Source: an uncultured Olsenella sp. (GTDB lineage: Bacteria; Actinomycetota; Coriobacteriia; Coriobacteriales; Atopobiaceae). From it: DNA of 64,000 nucleotides. Positions 54,142 to 62,847 of the stretch are shown here, piece by piece. The notes under the pieces were generated by a model that worked only from the letters and a program-made list of their open reading frames with translations, ran no database searches and was not told the origin of the DNA. The translations under genes were made by a program, and so were the position numbers. Position 1 is the stretch's first letter. Each line of letters starts with the position of its first letter. The stretch is taken from contig OMVJ01000016.1 in NCBI GenBank assembly GCA_900314495.1, positions 30,218-94,217 of the forward strand. Reading direction: 5' to 3'.

Positions 54142-55032
54142 ATGACCCAAGCACACGTGACGCCAACCCAGAAGTACGGCCCGCTCGGCCCTAGCCGCGA
54201 CGAGGCCTTTGCGCTGGAGAGCAACGTGCGCGAGCTGGGCGGCTACCAGACTGCGGGCGGCCGGACCGTGCGGCATGGCCTCATCTGGCGTACCGGTGCG
54301 TTCGGCCTGCTGAGCGCGGGTGAGCTGGAGCACCTGCGCGAGCTGGGCATTCGCGTGGACCTTGACCTGCGCAGCGCCGCCGAGGCCCGCGAGCTGCCCG
54401 ACCCGCAGCTGCCTGGCATCCGTTACGAGCGCATCTGCGCCATGCTGGATGCCCGCGGCGACGAGGTGAACTTCTCGCCCGATGGCATAGCGCGCATCAT
54501 GGAAGCTCACTTTGAGGCCAAGGGCATTGCGATGCCGACGGGGGAGGCCGCCGACGGCCCCAGTGCTCTGGCTGACCCCATGTCATCCCCCGAGGCGCGG
54601 GAGGTCATGGACGAGCTCTACGTTGGCATGGCATTCAACAGCGCGGCATACCGCAGCCTCTTTGCGCACCTTGAGGCCGGCGACGTGCCCATTGCCTTCC
54701 ACTGCACGGCCGGCAAGGACCGCACGGGCGTGGCGGCCATGTTGGTGCTTCTGGCGCTGGGTGCCAGCGAGGAGGACGCCCTCTTCGAATACCTGCTGAC
54801 TAATACATACAGGGCCGAGCAAATCCGGCAGGCTGCCGTCGAGATGCTTGGCTACGTGCCTGAGGTGGTGCCCGAGCAGGTGGCAATGCGCTACGGCGTG
54901 GACGAGCAGATGGGTCGCGGCGTGCTTGCGGCCATCTTGCAGCGTTATGGCAGCTACGAGGCGTATTTTTCGGCGGAGTACGGGCTGGATGCCGCGCGGC
55001 TTGCCGCCCTGCGGAACCGCTATACGGAGTAG
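54142..55032 (+). CDS. Protein-tyrosine phosphatase (DSP-like, Y_phosphatase3 family)
   Basis: 296 residues. Loop HCTAGKDRTG (about residues 187-196) carries the catalytic Cys and Arg. The N-terminal opening SNVRELGGYQTAGGRTVRHG, then LIWRTG and VDLDLRS, is the hallmark of the Y_phosphatase3 family (LipA/MptpB-like), which acts on phosphotyrosine proteins or phosphoinositides. No signal peptide. ATG 54142 with GAGGAG. Preceded by a 248-bp divergent region. Confidence 0.92.
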   Translation: MTQAHVTPTQKYGPLGPSRDEAFALESNVRELGGYQTAGGRTVRHGLIWRTGAFGLLSAGELEHLRELGIRVDLDLRSAAEARELPDPQLPGIRYERICAMLDARGDEVNFSPDGIARIMEAHFEAKGIAMPTGEAADGPSALADPMSSPEAREVMDELYVGMAFNSAAYRSLFAHLEAGDVPIAFHCTAGKDRTGVAAMLVLLALGASEEDALFEYLLTNTYRAEQIRQAAVEMLGYVPEVVPEQVAMRYGVDEQMGRGVLAAILQRYGSYEAYFSAEYGLDAARLAALRNRYTE

Positions 55033-55079
55033 GGCCGGGCAAGTTCGCGTCTTGTTTGGCATGGCGTTGAGATTCTGTG

Positions 55080-56255
55080 CTAGTACATGATGCGTTGCAT
55101 TCCCTGAACGCTGGAAACCCTGTCGAGGACATCAATGATTTCGTCCGCTTGGTAAATCACGCCCCTGCGGACGGTGCCCACTTGGCGGGTAATACCAAGC
55201 TCGCAGGCATCGGCGAGCAGCGTCCTTGCGGCGCGGTCGCTGATCTGCAGCTTGTCTGCCACATACGCGACATTCACTACTGGTTGCTGCACCAGGAGTG
55301 CTGGCAATCCATGGATTGCAGAACCACGACGTTGCGTGATGCTCTGGTTCCAGTCTTCCAGGATCCGGCTGACGAGCTCGGCCATTTTCGATCCCAGCGC
55401 AACTGCGAATTCCAATGCGTCGGCAAGGCATTCGATGATGGGCAGCGGGTCACCTTCCTGGTAGGCGGTAATCGACGCCATGTACCGGTCCACGTCGTGG
55501 AGGAGGCCGGCGGAGACGGGAAGCGTGGTCTCCCTCAGGATGTCCCGCTCCCTGAGCAGGGTATGCAGCAGGGCGCGTCCCGTGCGACCATTGCCGTCGA
55601 CAAAGGGATGGATGGTCTCGAACTGTGCGTGCGCTACGGCCGACTGGGCAATAGGGTCAATGTCAGTTCGCGCGAGGAAGGCGAGCAGATCCTCAAGGCA
55701 GGCCTGCACGCGCGGAGCCTGCGGGGGAACGTAGGTTGCGCCGTGCGGACTGTAGGGAGTTCCGCCGACCCAAACCTGTTCATCTCGTATGCCGTAGACT
55801 TCGCCCATAAGGGCGGTGTTGACCTGCACGATGCCTTCTATGGTCAGCGGGGTTTGAATCGACATGGCATTGTCCATTGCGGCAATGTTCCGGGAGATAA
55901 TCTTGGCATTGCGCGGCGCGGTGTCACTGATGTCTGCAAGCGCGATGTTGCGGGCGCTCGACGTGAGGTTCTCGATTTGAGAACTGGACGCGGACTCGCT
56001 GCGCAGCAGCAGTGACGGAAGATTGAATCCCCAGGTTGCGCGTCGCTCGTCGTACCGGGCGAGAATCGCACCGAGTTCCGCCAGCCGGGTGCTTGTTGGC
56101 GCCGTGAGCTCCGGGGTAAGGGTGGCGATAGTTGCCGGGACCGTCGCCTCGTAGGTGCTGGCGATTGCGCGGCGCTTGCTCTTGGGGATGAACTCAAGTT
56201 CGTCCGAGGACGCTTTCCACGGCAGAGTCTCGTGTTCGACTGCTGGCCAGCTCAT
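55080..56255 (-). CDS. Fic-domain protein with N-terminal inhibitory motif and C-terminal winged helix
   Basis: 391 residues. Catalytic HPFVDGNGRTGR (about 217-228) transfers AMP or another nucleotide to Ser/Thr/Tyr of targets. The motif SSSQIENL near residue 90 fits the (S/T)xxxE(G/N) inhibitory helix of class II Fic proteins, whose Glu blocks ATP binding. The C-terminal segment NVAYVADKLQISDRAARTL to GITRQVGTVRRGVIY looks like a winged HTH, so it may bind DNA. Start ATG 56255; a GTG three codons upstream (56264) with AAGGGAAGG is equally possible. Palindromic sites lie just upstream. Confidence 0.92.
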   Translation of the reverse strand: MSWPAVEHETLPWKASSDELEFIPKSKRRAIASTYEATVPATIATLTPELTAPTSTRLAELGAILARYDERRATWGFNLPSLLLRSESASSSQIENLTSSARNIALADISDTAPRNAKIISRNIAAMDNAMSIQTPLTIEGIVQVNTALMGEVYGIRDEQVWVGGTPYSPHGATYVPPQAPRVQACLEDLLAFLARTDIDPIAQSAVAHAQFETIHPFVDGNGRTGRALLHTLLRERDILRETTLPVSAGLLHDVDRYMASITAYQEGDPLPIIECLADALEFAVALGSKMAELVSRILEDWNQSITQRRGSAIHGLPALLVQQPVVNVAYVADKLQISDRAARTLLADACELGITRQVGTVRRGVIYQADEIIDVLDRVSSVQGMQRIMY

Positions 56256-56342
56256 GCAATCCACCGCCTTCCCTTGCCTACTCCGGTCTGGATCTCTCCT
56301 GCGATTCCTTGCTATGCAGCTCTGCTTCCGTTTGAGGCATTA

Positions 56343-56396
56343 TATCGGAAGTGAATGTAGATTCACTTCCGATAAGGGCTCGGAATCGGAAGTGAA
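56343..56396. promoter_or_regulatory. Operator-like palindrome and half-site upstream of fic
   Basis: Perfect 14-base arms TATCGGAAGTGAAT / ATTCACTTCCGATA (56343-56356, 56361-56374; 4-base centre), plus a third direct copy ATCGGAAGTGAA at 56385-56396. They lie 88-141 bases upstream of the fic start. Confidence 0.7.
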
Positions 56397-56410
56397 AACC
56401 TCCCAAGCGC

Positions 56411-56483
56411 CCCAACTTGCGGCGTTGGGATCGTCCCAACTGCCAGCCTTGTCCGATGACCGTACCCAACTTGCAGTGTTGGG
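56411..56483. promoter_or_regulatory. Two near-identical palindromes upstream of the phosphoglycerate mutase-like gene
   Basis: CCCAACTTGCGGCGTTGGG (56411-56429) and CCCAACTTGCAGTGTTGGG (56465-56483), 17 of 19 bases identical, starts 54 bases apart. Candidate operators. Confidence 0.55.
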
Positions 56484-56598
56484 GCACCGACCAGTGCGGC
56501 GCAACGTGAGCCAGCCGATGCCTAATCTCGCGCGTCGTACAATGGTCGTATGGCGCGGGCGCAAAGGCCCCGCGCACCTCATACGCAAGGAGGCCACC

Positions 56599-57204
56599 AT
56601 GCCAACGCGGATGCTCTATCTCATGCGTCACGGAGAAACCCTCTTCAACGTGCAGAAAAAGAACCAGGGCTGGTGCGACGCGCCGCTCACCCAGCGCGGC
56701 ATGGAGCAGGCACGACGCGCCGGGCGCATCTTTGTGGAGCGGGGCATCCAACCCGACCACTTTTACTGCTCAACCTCCGAGCGCGCCAGCGACACGCTGG
56801 AAATCGTGTGCCAGGAGGCCTTCGGTCGCATTCCGCCCTACGAGCGCACCAAGGGCCTGAAGGAGTGGAACTTCGGCGCATTCGAGGGCAAGGACAGCTT
56901 CCTCAACCCGCCCCCGCCCTTCGGCGACTTCTTCGTCCCCTACGGCGGTGACTCGCAGCAGACGCTGGTGGACCGCATGGTCACCACGCTGACGGACATC
57001 ATGTCCCGTCCCGAGCACGAGTCCGTGCTGGCCGTCTCCCACGGGGCGGCGTGTGCCAACTTCTGGCGCGCGTGGGCGGGCCGCAACAGGGTGGAGTACC
57101 AGCGCGGCATTCCCAACTGCGCCGTCTTTGTGTACGAGTTCGACACGGACGAGCGCGCGTTCAGCTGCTTGGAGGTGCTGAAGCCAGACCTGACGGGGCT
57201 GTAA
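56599..57204 (+). CDS. Histidine-phosphatase (phosphoglycerate mutase-like) protein
   Basis: 201 residues. LYLMRHGETLFN carries the phosphorylated His, CSTSERASDTLEIV the second Arg, LKEWNFGAFEGKD the Glu, and AVSHGAACANF the second His. This is the cofactor-dependent phosphoglycerate mutase/phosphatase fold; length and context suggest a broad phosphatase rather than glycolytic Gpm. ATG 56599 with AAGGAGG. A much longer open frame upstream is antisense to fic and has no support. Confidence 0.92.
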   Translation: MPTRMLYLMRHGETLFNVQKKNQGWCDAPLTQRGMEQARRAGRIFVERGIQPDHFYCSTSERASDTLEIVCQEAFGRIPPYERTKGLKEWNFGAFEGKDSFLNPPPPFGDFFVPYGGDSQQTLVDRMVTTLTDIMSRPEHESVLAVSHGAACANFWRAWAGRNRVEYQRGIPNCAVFVYEFDTDERAFSCLEVLKPDLTGL

Positions 57205-57225
57205 GGGCGTGAGGCGCGGTGAGAA

Positions 57226-57256
57226 GTGACAGAAGGGAAACGTCCCCTTTTGTCAC
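57226..57256. repeat. Dispersed GACA-type palindrome, locus 8
   Basis: GTGACAGAAGGGAAACGTCCCC to TTTTGTCAC, 22 bases after the phosphatase stop. Confidence 0.85.
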
Positions 57257-57347
57257 GTGTGCCCTGTTGGCAGTCTTCAGAAAAAACTGTACAACAAAGA
57301 TATCTATGGGATATACTTTCCTTGTGAAGTCATCATGAGGAGGGGTC

Positions 57348-57638
57348 ATGCATCCTGTAGCGCCGCCAGTTTCACGTAATACAAAGCTCTGCAGTTGGGG
57401 CGCATCCCAAGGGGTGCGAATTCCCAAGGATATGTGCGAGTTCATGGACTTGGCTGTGGGCGATGAGGTAACGATGACCCTCGAATACAACGGTTCGCTC
57501 TACATACGAAAGAAGCCTACAGGGGCATTCGCGCGGCATAGACGCGTGACCATAGATGACCTGTTCGCGGGGTATGAGGGAGATTATCGCCCCCAAGAGG
57601 CCGATTGGGGCGAACCCGTAGGACGTGAGGAGTGGTGA
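57348..57638 (+). CDS. AbrB/MazE-type antitoxin
   Basis: 96 residues. Swapped-hairpin AbrB core: WGASQGVRIPKDMCEFMDL then VGDEVTMTLEYNGSLYIRK. C-terminal part (TIDDLFAGYEGDYRPQE) matches the toxin-blocking tail of MazE proteins. ATG 57348 with GAGGAGGGG. It overlaps the toxin gene start. The AT-rich promoter region (AAAGATATCTATGGGATATAC) carries imperfect inverted ATATC/GATAT units that could be the operator. Confidence 0.88.
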   Translation: MHPVAPPVSRNTKLCSWGASQGVRIPKDMCEFMDLAVGDEVTMTLEYNGSLYIRKKPTGAFARHRRVTIDDLFAGYEGDYRPQEADWGEPVGREEW

Positions 57639-57967
57639 GCCTTTTCGACCAGGGGGACATCGTATACGTTCAGTTCGATCCGTCTGTAGGCCATGAAGCT
57701 CAGAAGAGACGTCCTGCCATTGTGGTAAGCACCCGTGCGTTCAACCTACGCTCGTGTATGACGGTGGTATGCCCCATAACGAGTGCAGATAATCACTACC
57801 CCCTACATGTGCCTCTACCAGGCGGACTGGCAATCAACGGTTTTGTATGCGTCGAGCAGCTTAAGGCTTTGGACCTCGAAGCAAGGCGAGCCGAGCTGGT
57901 CGATCGAGCGGACGCGGAAACCATGGCAGACATCTTGGACATCGCGGGAGCCATCTTTGGCATTTGA
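57632..57967 (+). CDS. MazF/PemK-family mRNA interferase
   Basis: 111 residues. DQGDIVYVQFDPSVGHEAQ then KRRPAIVVSTRAFN, VVCPITSADNHYPLHVPLP, GFVCVEQLKALDLEARRAEL: the complete MazF/ChpB pattern. Starts with GTG at 57632, or GTG at 57635; GAGGAG at 57627-57632 makes the second a little more likely. Partner of the AbrB/MazE-type antitoxin. It is unlike the MazF at 21681 in sequence, so the two pairs are independent. Confidence 0.92.
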   Translation: MVSLFDQGDIVYVQFDPSVGHEAQKRRPAIVVSTRAFNLRSCMTVVCPITSADNHYPLHVPLPGGLAINGFVCVEQLKALDLEARRAELVDRADAETMADILDIAGAIFGI

Positions 57968-58080
57968 TAGTGGGCATTCTTGGTGAACGCGGCGTGTAGC
58001 TATCGACCACGTTAGGGGGTCTATGTCGCGCATGCCCTGAATGCGGGGCTCATCGCGAACATCAACTCGTGCGTGCGGTC

Positions 58081-58153
58081 TGACAAGCGTGACAAACGGG
58101 GACGTTTCTCTCTTGTCTTGCCGTGACAAAAGGGAAACGTCCCCGTTTGTCAC
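58081..58153. repeat. Dispersed GACA-type palindromes, locus 9
   Basis: GTGACAAACGGGGACGTTTC to CTTGTCT, then GTGACAAAAGGGAAACGTCC to GTTTGTCAC. The two units face each other head to tail. The remainder of gap 57968-58284 contains the promoter region of the surface protein; no gene seen. Confidence 0.85.
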
Positions 58154-58284
58154 GGCAGAATTTGTTGCGCAACATTCTGTTGCGAATGGCACTTATCTTT
58201 CAGGTCAAGGACAGAAGCACAAGGCGAAGCCGGCTGCCTGGCTCTATCTGCACCAAAGACCAAGCAACAAACAGGAGAAGTGCC

Positions 58285-61200
58285 ATGAAGAAGTCAGTAA
58301 GCATTCCAGTGCAGGTCGGCATCGCCGCAGCGTCCGCGGCGGCAATCGTTGCAACGGGGCCCGTCAGCGCGTTCGCGTGCGACCTCTCCGAGGCCGCCAT
58401 GCCCGAATCCACCACCGAAGTGCAGGCAGACGCGCAGGTCGTCATCACCGCCACGGAGGCGGCGGGCACGCAGGAGGCCGTCAACGCCGCCTCGACCGAA
58501 GTCGCCGAGGCCCAGGCCGTGGTGGATACCGCCAGCCAAGACCAGGCTGCGGCCCAGGCAGCCAGCGAGACGGCAACCCAGGCAGCCGCGGACAACCAGG
58601 CCGCGACGGTCGCCTCCGAGACCAAGGTCACGGAGGACACCCAGGCCGTGCAGGACGACTCAGTAGCCAAGGCGGAGGCCGCAGACAAGGCCGAGGCGGA
58701 TGCCTCCCAGGCCGTGACCGACGCCGAGACCAAGGCAACGGAGGCCGAGGCTGCCGTGCCCGTTGCGCAGGAGGCGGCAGATGCTGCCCAGCAGGCGGCC
58801 GACGAGGCAGAGGCCACGGCTCCCACACAGCAGGAGGTCGATGCCGCCAAGCAGGCGGCCGACGATGCCCAGGTGGCGTCCGACCAGGCCCAGCAGGCGG
58901 CGGACGCAGCGCAGGCAACCGAGGACGAGGCCAAGTCCTCCGCGGACGAGGCCGACCAGAAGGCCAGTGATGCCCAGGCAGCCAAGGATGCGTCCGACGC
59001 GGCCGTGACCGACGCCGAGGAGGAGGTCACCCAGACCAAGGCCGCCTCCGACGAGGCGGAACAGGCCCTGGAAGACGCCCAAACCGGCGAGGACAAGGTG
59101 AAGATCGCCCAGCTACAGGACAACGTGGACGAGGCCGAGCAGAACGCCGCGAGCAAGGAGGCGGACGTCCAGACAGCCAAGGCCGCGTTGGAGGACGCCA
59201 CGGCCAAGGCGGACGAAGCCACCAAGGCCTACGACGAAGCCGTCAGGACCGTGAACGACGCCAACGCGGACGCTGAGACCAAGGCCAAGGCCGTCGCGAA
59301 CGCGCAGAAGGCCGCCGCCGACGCCAAGTCAGCCTATGAGGACGCTACGTCCAAGGCGGGTGCCGTTGACACCGCGGCCCTCCAGGCTAAGGTCGACGCG
59401 GCGCAGAAGGCCTACGACGCCCTGCCCAGCGCCCAGCAGATGACAGCGCTCGAGTTCCTCAACAAGTACTTCAAGAGTTCCGCCGGCAACTACCAGCAGA
59501 ATCGTGACAAGGTCGCATCTCAGGGCAAGGTCACACTCGACAACTCCTCCGTCAACTACGACAGCCTGCTCTCCGGCTGCGACATCATGGACGCCGTCAA
59601 CGCTCAGCGCAAGAAGTACGGCCTCAGGGAGCTGCTGGTGAGCCCCACAGCCGTGGGCTACGAGGCTCTGGAGACCGACATCAACGACGGTCCCTCGTCC
59701 CAGCGCGGCCATTCCAACTATGACTACAACGACTCGCGCTGCCTGGCCTGGGGCTACTCCGCCACCGGTGCCGTGGACTCCGGCTGGATGGGCGAGAAGG
59801 ACGAGTACGACAGCTTCATCAAGTCCCACCCCGATGCCGCCGTCAAGGGCGTGACGCCTGGTGGCACCATGAGCGTCTTCGGCTTCTACATGAAGTACCC
59901 TGGCGAATACATGAAGGTCGGCCACTACCTCAACCTCGTGAACCCCGGCACGGTCTCCCAGGGCGCCGCCTTCAACAAGGGCGTCTCTGCCTGGGGCGGC
60001 AACGGCCGGCTCAACGGCGACGAGATGACCGTGGACGAGTGGCGACAGATGCTCAAGGCATATCGTAATGGTGGGGAACTGCCCCAGAAGGCCAAGGCCG
60101 GGGAGGCTCTGAACGCCGCAAAGAAGGCCCTCGCAGACGGACAGGCCCTTGCCAAGGACGCTGCCGCCAAGGGCGATGCCTACAATGCGGCCAAGACCAA
60201 CCTTGCCAACGCCCAGGCAGCCAAGACGGCCGCCGACGCCACCGCGGCAGCCGCCCAGTCCAAGGCCGACGAGGCCAAGTCCGCGCTGGATGCCGCACAG
60301 GGGGAGCAGGCCAAGGCCCAGTCCGCCAAGGACGCCGCCGATGCGGCCCTGGCTTCCGCGAATGCCGACGTAACCAGCGCCCAGAAGGCCTACGACGACG
60401 CCGTGGCCAAGTACGCGAACGTGGCCCAGGCGGCCAAGGACGCCAAGGCCGTCTACGAGGCAGCGCAGGCCAAACTGGCAGACGCCCAGGCCGCCCAGGC
60501 ACAGGCCGATTCCGACCTGACCGCTGCCAAGCAGGCCGCCGAGGACGCGCATGCCGCCTACGACCAGGCCAAGGCCGCGGCCGACGAGGCTGCCGGCAAG
60601 GCCACGGATGCCGCCTCCGCCTACAAGGCCGCCAAGGGCAGCTACGAGGACGTCGCCGGCCGCCGCGCGGATGCCGATGCCCTTGTCCAGAAGGCGGCAG
60701 ACGCCAGGGCCGCCAGCGACCAGGCCGCCAGGGACGCCGAGGCCGCGAAGGCCGCCGTCGAGGACGCCCGCTCCGCCTACCAGATTGCCAAGTCCGAGGC
60801 CGCCCGCCTGCGCGACGTGCTGTACACGCTCGCTTCCATCGAGCCCGAGGACGTGATCGCCGACCCGTCCACGCTGGACCCCTACATCGCCGACGCGACC
60901 CTCTCTGACTACAAGCCCCAGCTTGATGCCATCAAGGCCGAGGCGACGCGCCACGCGGACCTGGCGTCCGCCCAGGCCGGGCTGGACAAGGCCGCCCGGG
61001 CTGCCAAGGACGCCCTCTCCGCCGCCGACGGCCGCCTGTCCCAGGCTCGAGTGAACCTTGCTGTGGCAAAGCGCGCCCAGGCGGACGCCCTCATCGGCTA
61101 CGCCGTCGCCCACCCGGAGGCAAAGGTGACCGTGGACGCCTCCGCGCTGACCAAGTGCACGACCTACCGCACCGCCGAACAGCCCAAGCCCGTCTACCGT

Positions 61201-61359
61201 ACCGCCAGCCTGCCCAAGGCCAGCTCCAATGACCGCACCCTGCCCAAGACCGGCGACGCCAGCAACTCCGCCGTTCCGGTGGCGCTCGCCGCTGCCGGCG
61301 TGGCAGCCATTGCCGCCTCCCGCCGTCGTCGCAATGCCGAGGACGGCACCCGCGCATAG
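58285..61359 (+). CDS. LPXTG-anchored coiled-coil surface protein with CAP/SEC10-PgrA-like domain
   Basis: 1024 residues. Signal peptide 1-31 (VQVGIAAASAAAIV, cleavage after SAFA). Residues about 35-385 are an Ala/Asp/Glu/Gln-rich coiled coil built on repeats like AADAAQQAADEA. A globular domain at about 390-595 has DIMDAVNAQRKKYGLREL, QRGHSNY, CLAWGYS, GWMGEKDEYD and GHYLNLVNPG, resembling CAP/SCP or surface-exclusion (SEC10/PgrA) domains. A second Ala-rich coiled coil runs about 600-950. The sorting signal LPKTG is at 986-990, then a membrane segment and RRRRN. ATG 58285 with AGGAGAAG. Sortase A would anchor it; an adhesin or exclusion role is inference. No sortase gene in the window. Confidence 0.92.
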   Translation: MKKSVSIPVQVGIAAASAAAIVATGPVSAFACDLSEAAMPESTTEVQADAQVVITATEAAGTQEAVNAASTEVAEAQAVVDTASQDQAAAQAASETATQAAADNQAATVASETKVTEDTQAVQDDSVAKAEAADKAEADASQAVTDAETKATEAEAAVPVAQEAADAAQQAADEAEATAPTQQEVDAAKQAADDAQVASDQAQQAADAAQATEDEAKSSADEADQKASDAQAAKDASDAAVTDAEEEVTQTKAASDEAEQALEDAQTGEDKVKIAQLQDNVDEAEQNAASKEADVQTAKAALEDATAKADEATKAYDEAVRTVNDANADAETKAKAVANAQKAAADAKSAYEDATSKAGAVDTAALQAKVDAAQKAYDALPSAQQMTALEFLNKYFKSSAGNYQQNRDKVASQGKVTLDNSSVNYDSLLSGCDIMDAVNAQRKKYGLRELLVSPTAVGYEALETDINDGPSSQRGHSNYDYNDSRCLAWGYSATGAVDSGWMGEKDEYDSFIKSHPDAAVKGVTPGGTMSVFGFYMKYPGEYMKVGHYLNLVNPGTVSQGAAFNKGVSAWGGNGRLNGDEMTVDEWRQMLKAYRNGGELPQKAKAGEALNAAKKALADGQALAKDAAAKGDAYNAAKTNLANAQAAKTAADATAAAAQSKADEAKSALDAAQGEQAKAQSAKDAADAALASANADVTSAQKAYDDAVAKYANVAQAAKDAKAVYEAAQAKLADAQAAQAQADSDLTAAKQAAEDAHAAYDQAKAAADEAAGKATDAASAYKAAKGSYEDVAGRRADADALVQKAADARAASDQAARDAEAAKAAVEDARSAYQIAKSEAARLRDVLYTLASIEPEDVIADPSTLDPYIADATLSDYKPQLDAIKAEATRHADLASAQAGLDKAARAAKDALSAADGRLSQARVNLAVAKRAQADALIGYAVAHPEAKVTVDASALTKCTTYRTAEQPKPVYRTASLPKASSNDRTLPKTGDASNSAVPVALAAAGVAAIAASRRRRNAEDGTRA

Positions 61360-61434
61360 CCGTGGGCTGCGCAAGCTAGCTGTTAGTATGCAAGCTGCCC
61401 GCTTCTGAAGCACTAGAGCCTGCTCTGCAAGACG

Positions 61435-61469
61435 GCCGGGCCGGAGGGGATACGTCCCTCCGGCCCGGC
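61435..61469. terminator. Bidirectional terminator hairpin
   Basis: GCCGGGCCGGAGGGG / TCCCTCCGGCCCGGC-type stem of about 14 bp with a short loop, followed by TTCTAGTTTCT. It lies between the convergent surface protein and M48 protease genes. Confidence 0.88.
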
Positions 61470-61478
61470 TTCTAGTTT

Positions 61479-62795
61479 CTATGCGGTACTTGCGTCCTCC
61501 GCGCTGGTCTCGCGGGCGGCGTCTGCCTGCCAGATTGCCGTCAGCCGGTTGCAGAGGCCGGGGTGGTCATACTCCATGAACTCGATGAAGGGGTGCGGGT
61601 TTACGTTCATGAGCTCCTTGCGCTCGGCGACCTTCAGAAATCCCGCTAGTTCCGCAGCATACCCATTGTGTACCGCCTCGCGGTCTGCCTCGTATTCTTG
61701 GTGCCGCGACATGGCGTTGGAAAACGCTCCCAACAGCTTCGCTATCGGCAGCAGTCCCCCGACTGCAACGGTCGCTAGCAGGATATAGTTGCACGCGCTG
61801 AGCCCGAACGACCGGAGCACCCAGGCATTCATGCCGAAGACAAGGCTTGGGTTGGCGATGAGCGCAGCCACCAAGAGGATGAGCGCCACAACGGGCAGAA
61901 CTCCCAACGCGTCCATGAGCCTCCAGCGGTGCTTGAGGTGTCCAATCTCGTGCGAGACAACTGCCAACGTGGTGCGCTCATCTGCGGAGCTCAGTGCGTT
62001 GTCCGCAATCCAGAGCTCCTTGCGCCATGGCAGCTTGACCAGCATGGCGTTTATCTCAACTGACTTCTTGGATTCGTCGTACACGTAGATTTGTGCCAGC
62101 TTCTTGCGGGAGCCTTTCGTCAAGGCCATGATCTTGCTGCGCAGGGGACCCTCGGGCATGGGCGTAAGGGTGTACTGCTTCTTCAGAATTTTATATCCCA
62201 CCAGCGAGCTCGCGAACTCGAAGGCAGCTGCGGCGGCAAACAGGCCAAGGGTCAACAGGATGGCCCCTCCCATCCCCAGCGAGAAGCCGTCGGTCCATGC
62301 CGCCATGTGCTCACCCACAAACGCAAGCCCCTCGTAGGCCAAGAGCACGGCGGCAGCGCTGGGCAGCTCGTCCAGCAGAAACGTGCGCACAAACTCGCGC
62401 GCGTCCATGTTGTTGAGCCCGTGCTTGTCGTCGATGTGGAAAGTCAGGTACCACTCGTACGCAAACGATTCCGCGCCAGCGATACCTTGGATCACCAGGA
62501 GGGTTAGCGCCACCACTAGGTACGCGTTGCCGTGCGCTGCCTGTTCCGCCCACACAAAGAAGGGTGAGTACAGAAAGCAGGCCAGAATCGCCGTGTCGAT
62601 TGTTCGGTATATAACGTGAGCGCGGCGGTCTTCCGCAACAATCTGCAGGTATTCGGCATAGCGCTCTGCGTCGTACACGTCTGCGACCACGTCTGGAAGG
62701 GGTTGCTTGCGCTGCCGTGACGCAAGGGTCGAACAGATGCAGCCATATGCAATCTTGATGCAAGCCATGAGAAGTATGAATAGCTGGGCGCTCAT
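61479..62795 (-). CDS. M48-family (Ste24-like) membrane zinc protease
   Basis: 438 residues. Zinc motif HEIGH (about residue 280, in VVSHEIGHLKH), the third ligand Glu in EYEADREAVHNGYA, and at least five hydrophobic segments. The N-terminal region (NAYLVVALTLLVIQG, FHIDDKHGLNNMD) is typical of the peptidase_M48_N/Ste24 type. The protease is thought to clip membrane or misfolded proteins. ATG 62795 with AAGGGATTCC. The TNKNSA-type polar region includes a possible cytoplasmic loop at 220-260. It is separated by 52 bp from the hydrolase gene upstream. Confidence 0.93.
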   Translation of the reverse strand: MSAQLFILLMACIKIAYGCICSTLASRQRKQPLPDVVADVYDAERYAEYLQIVAEDRRAHVIYRTIDTAILACFLYSPFFVWAEQAAHGNAYLVVALTLLVIQGIAGAESFAYEWYLTFHIDDKHGLNNMDAREFVRTFLLDELPSAAAVLLAYEGLAFVGEHMAAWTDGFSLGMGGAILLTLGLFAAAAAFEFASSLVGYKILKKQYTLTPMPEGPLRSKIMALTKGSRKKLAQIYVYDESKKSVEINAMLVKLPWRKELWIADNALSSADERTTLAVVSHEIGHLKHRWRLMDALGVLPVVALILLVAALIANPSLVFGMNAWVLRSFGLSACNYILLATVAVGGLLPIAKLLGAFSNAMSRHQEYEADREAVHNGYAAELAGFLKVAERKELMNVNPHPFIEFMEYDHPGLCNRLTAIWQADAARETSAEDASTA

Positions 62796-62847
62796 GTGGA
62801 CGGAATCCCTTCTGCGCAGAGACGGTCAGCGTGGGTTGTGTCTCACG

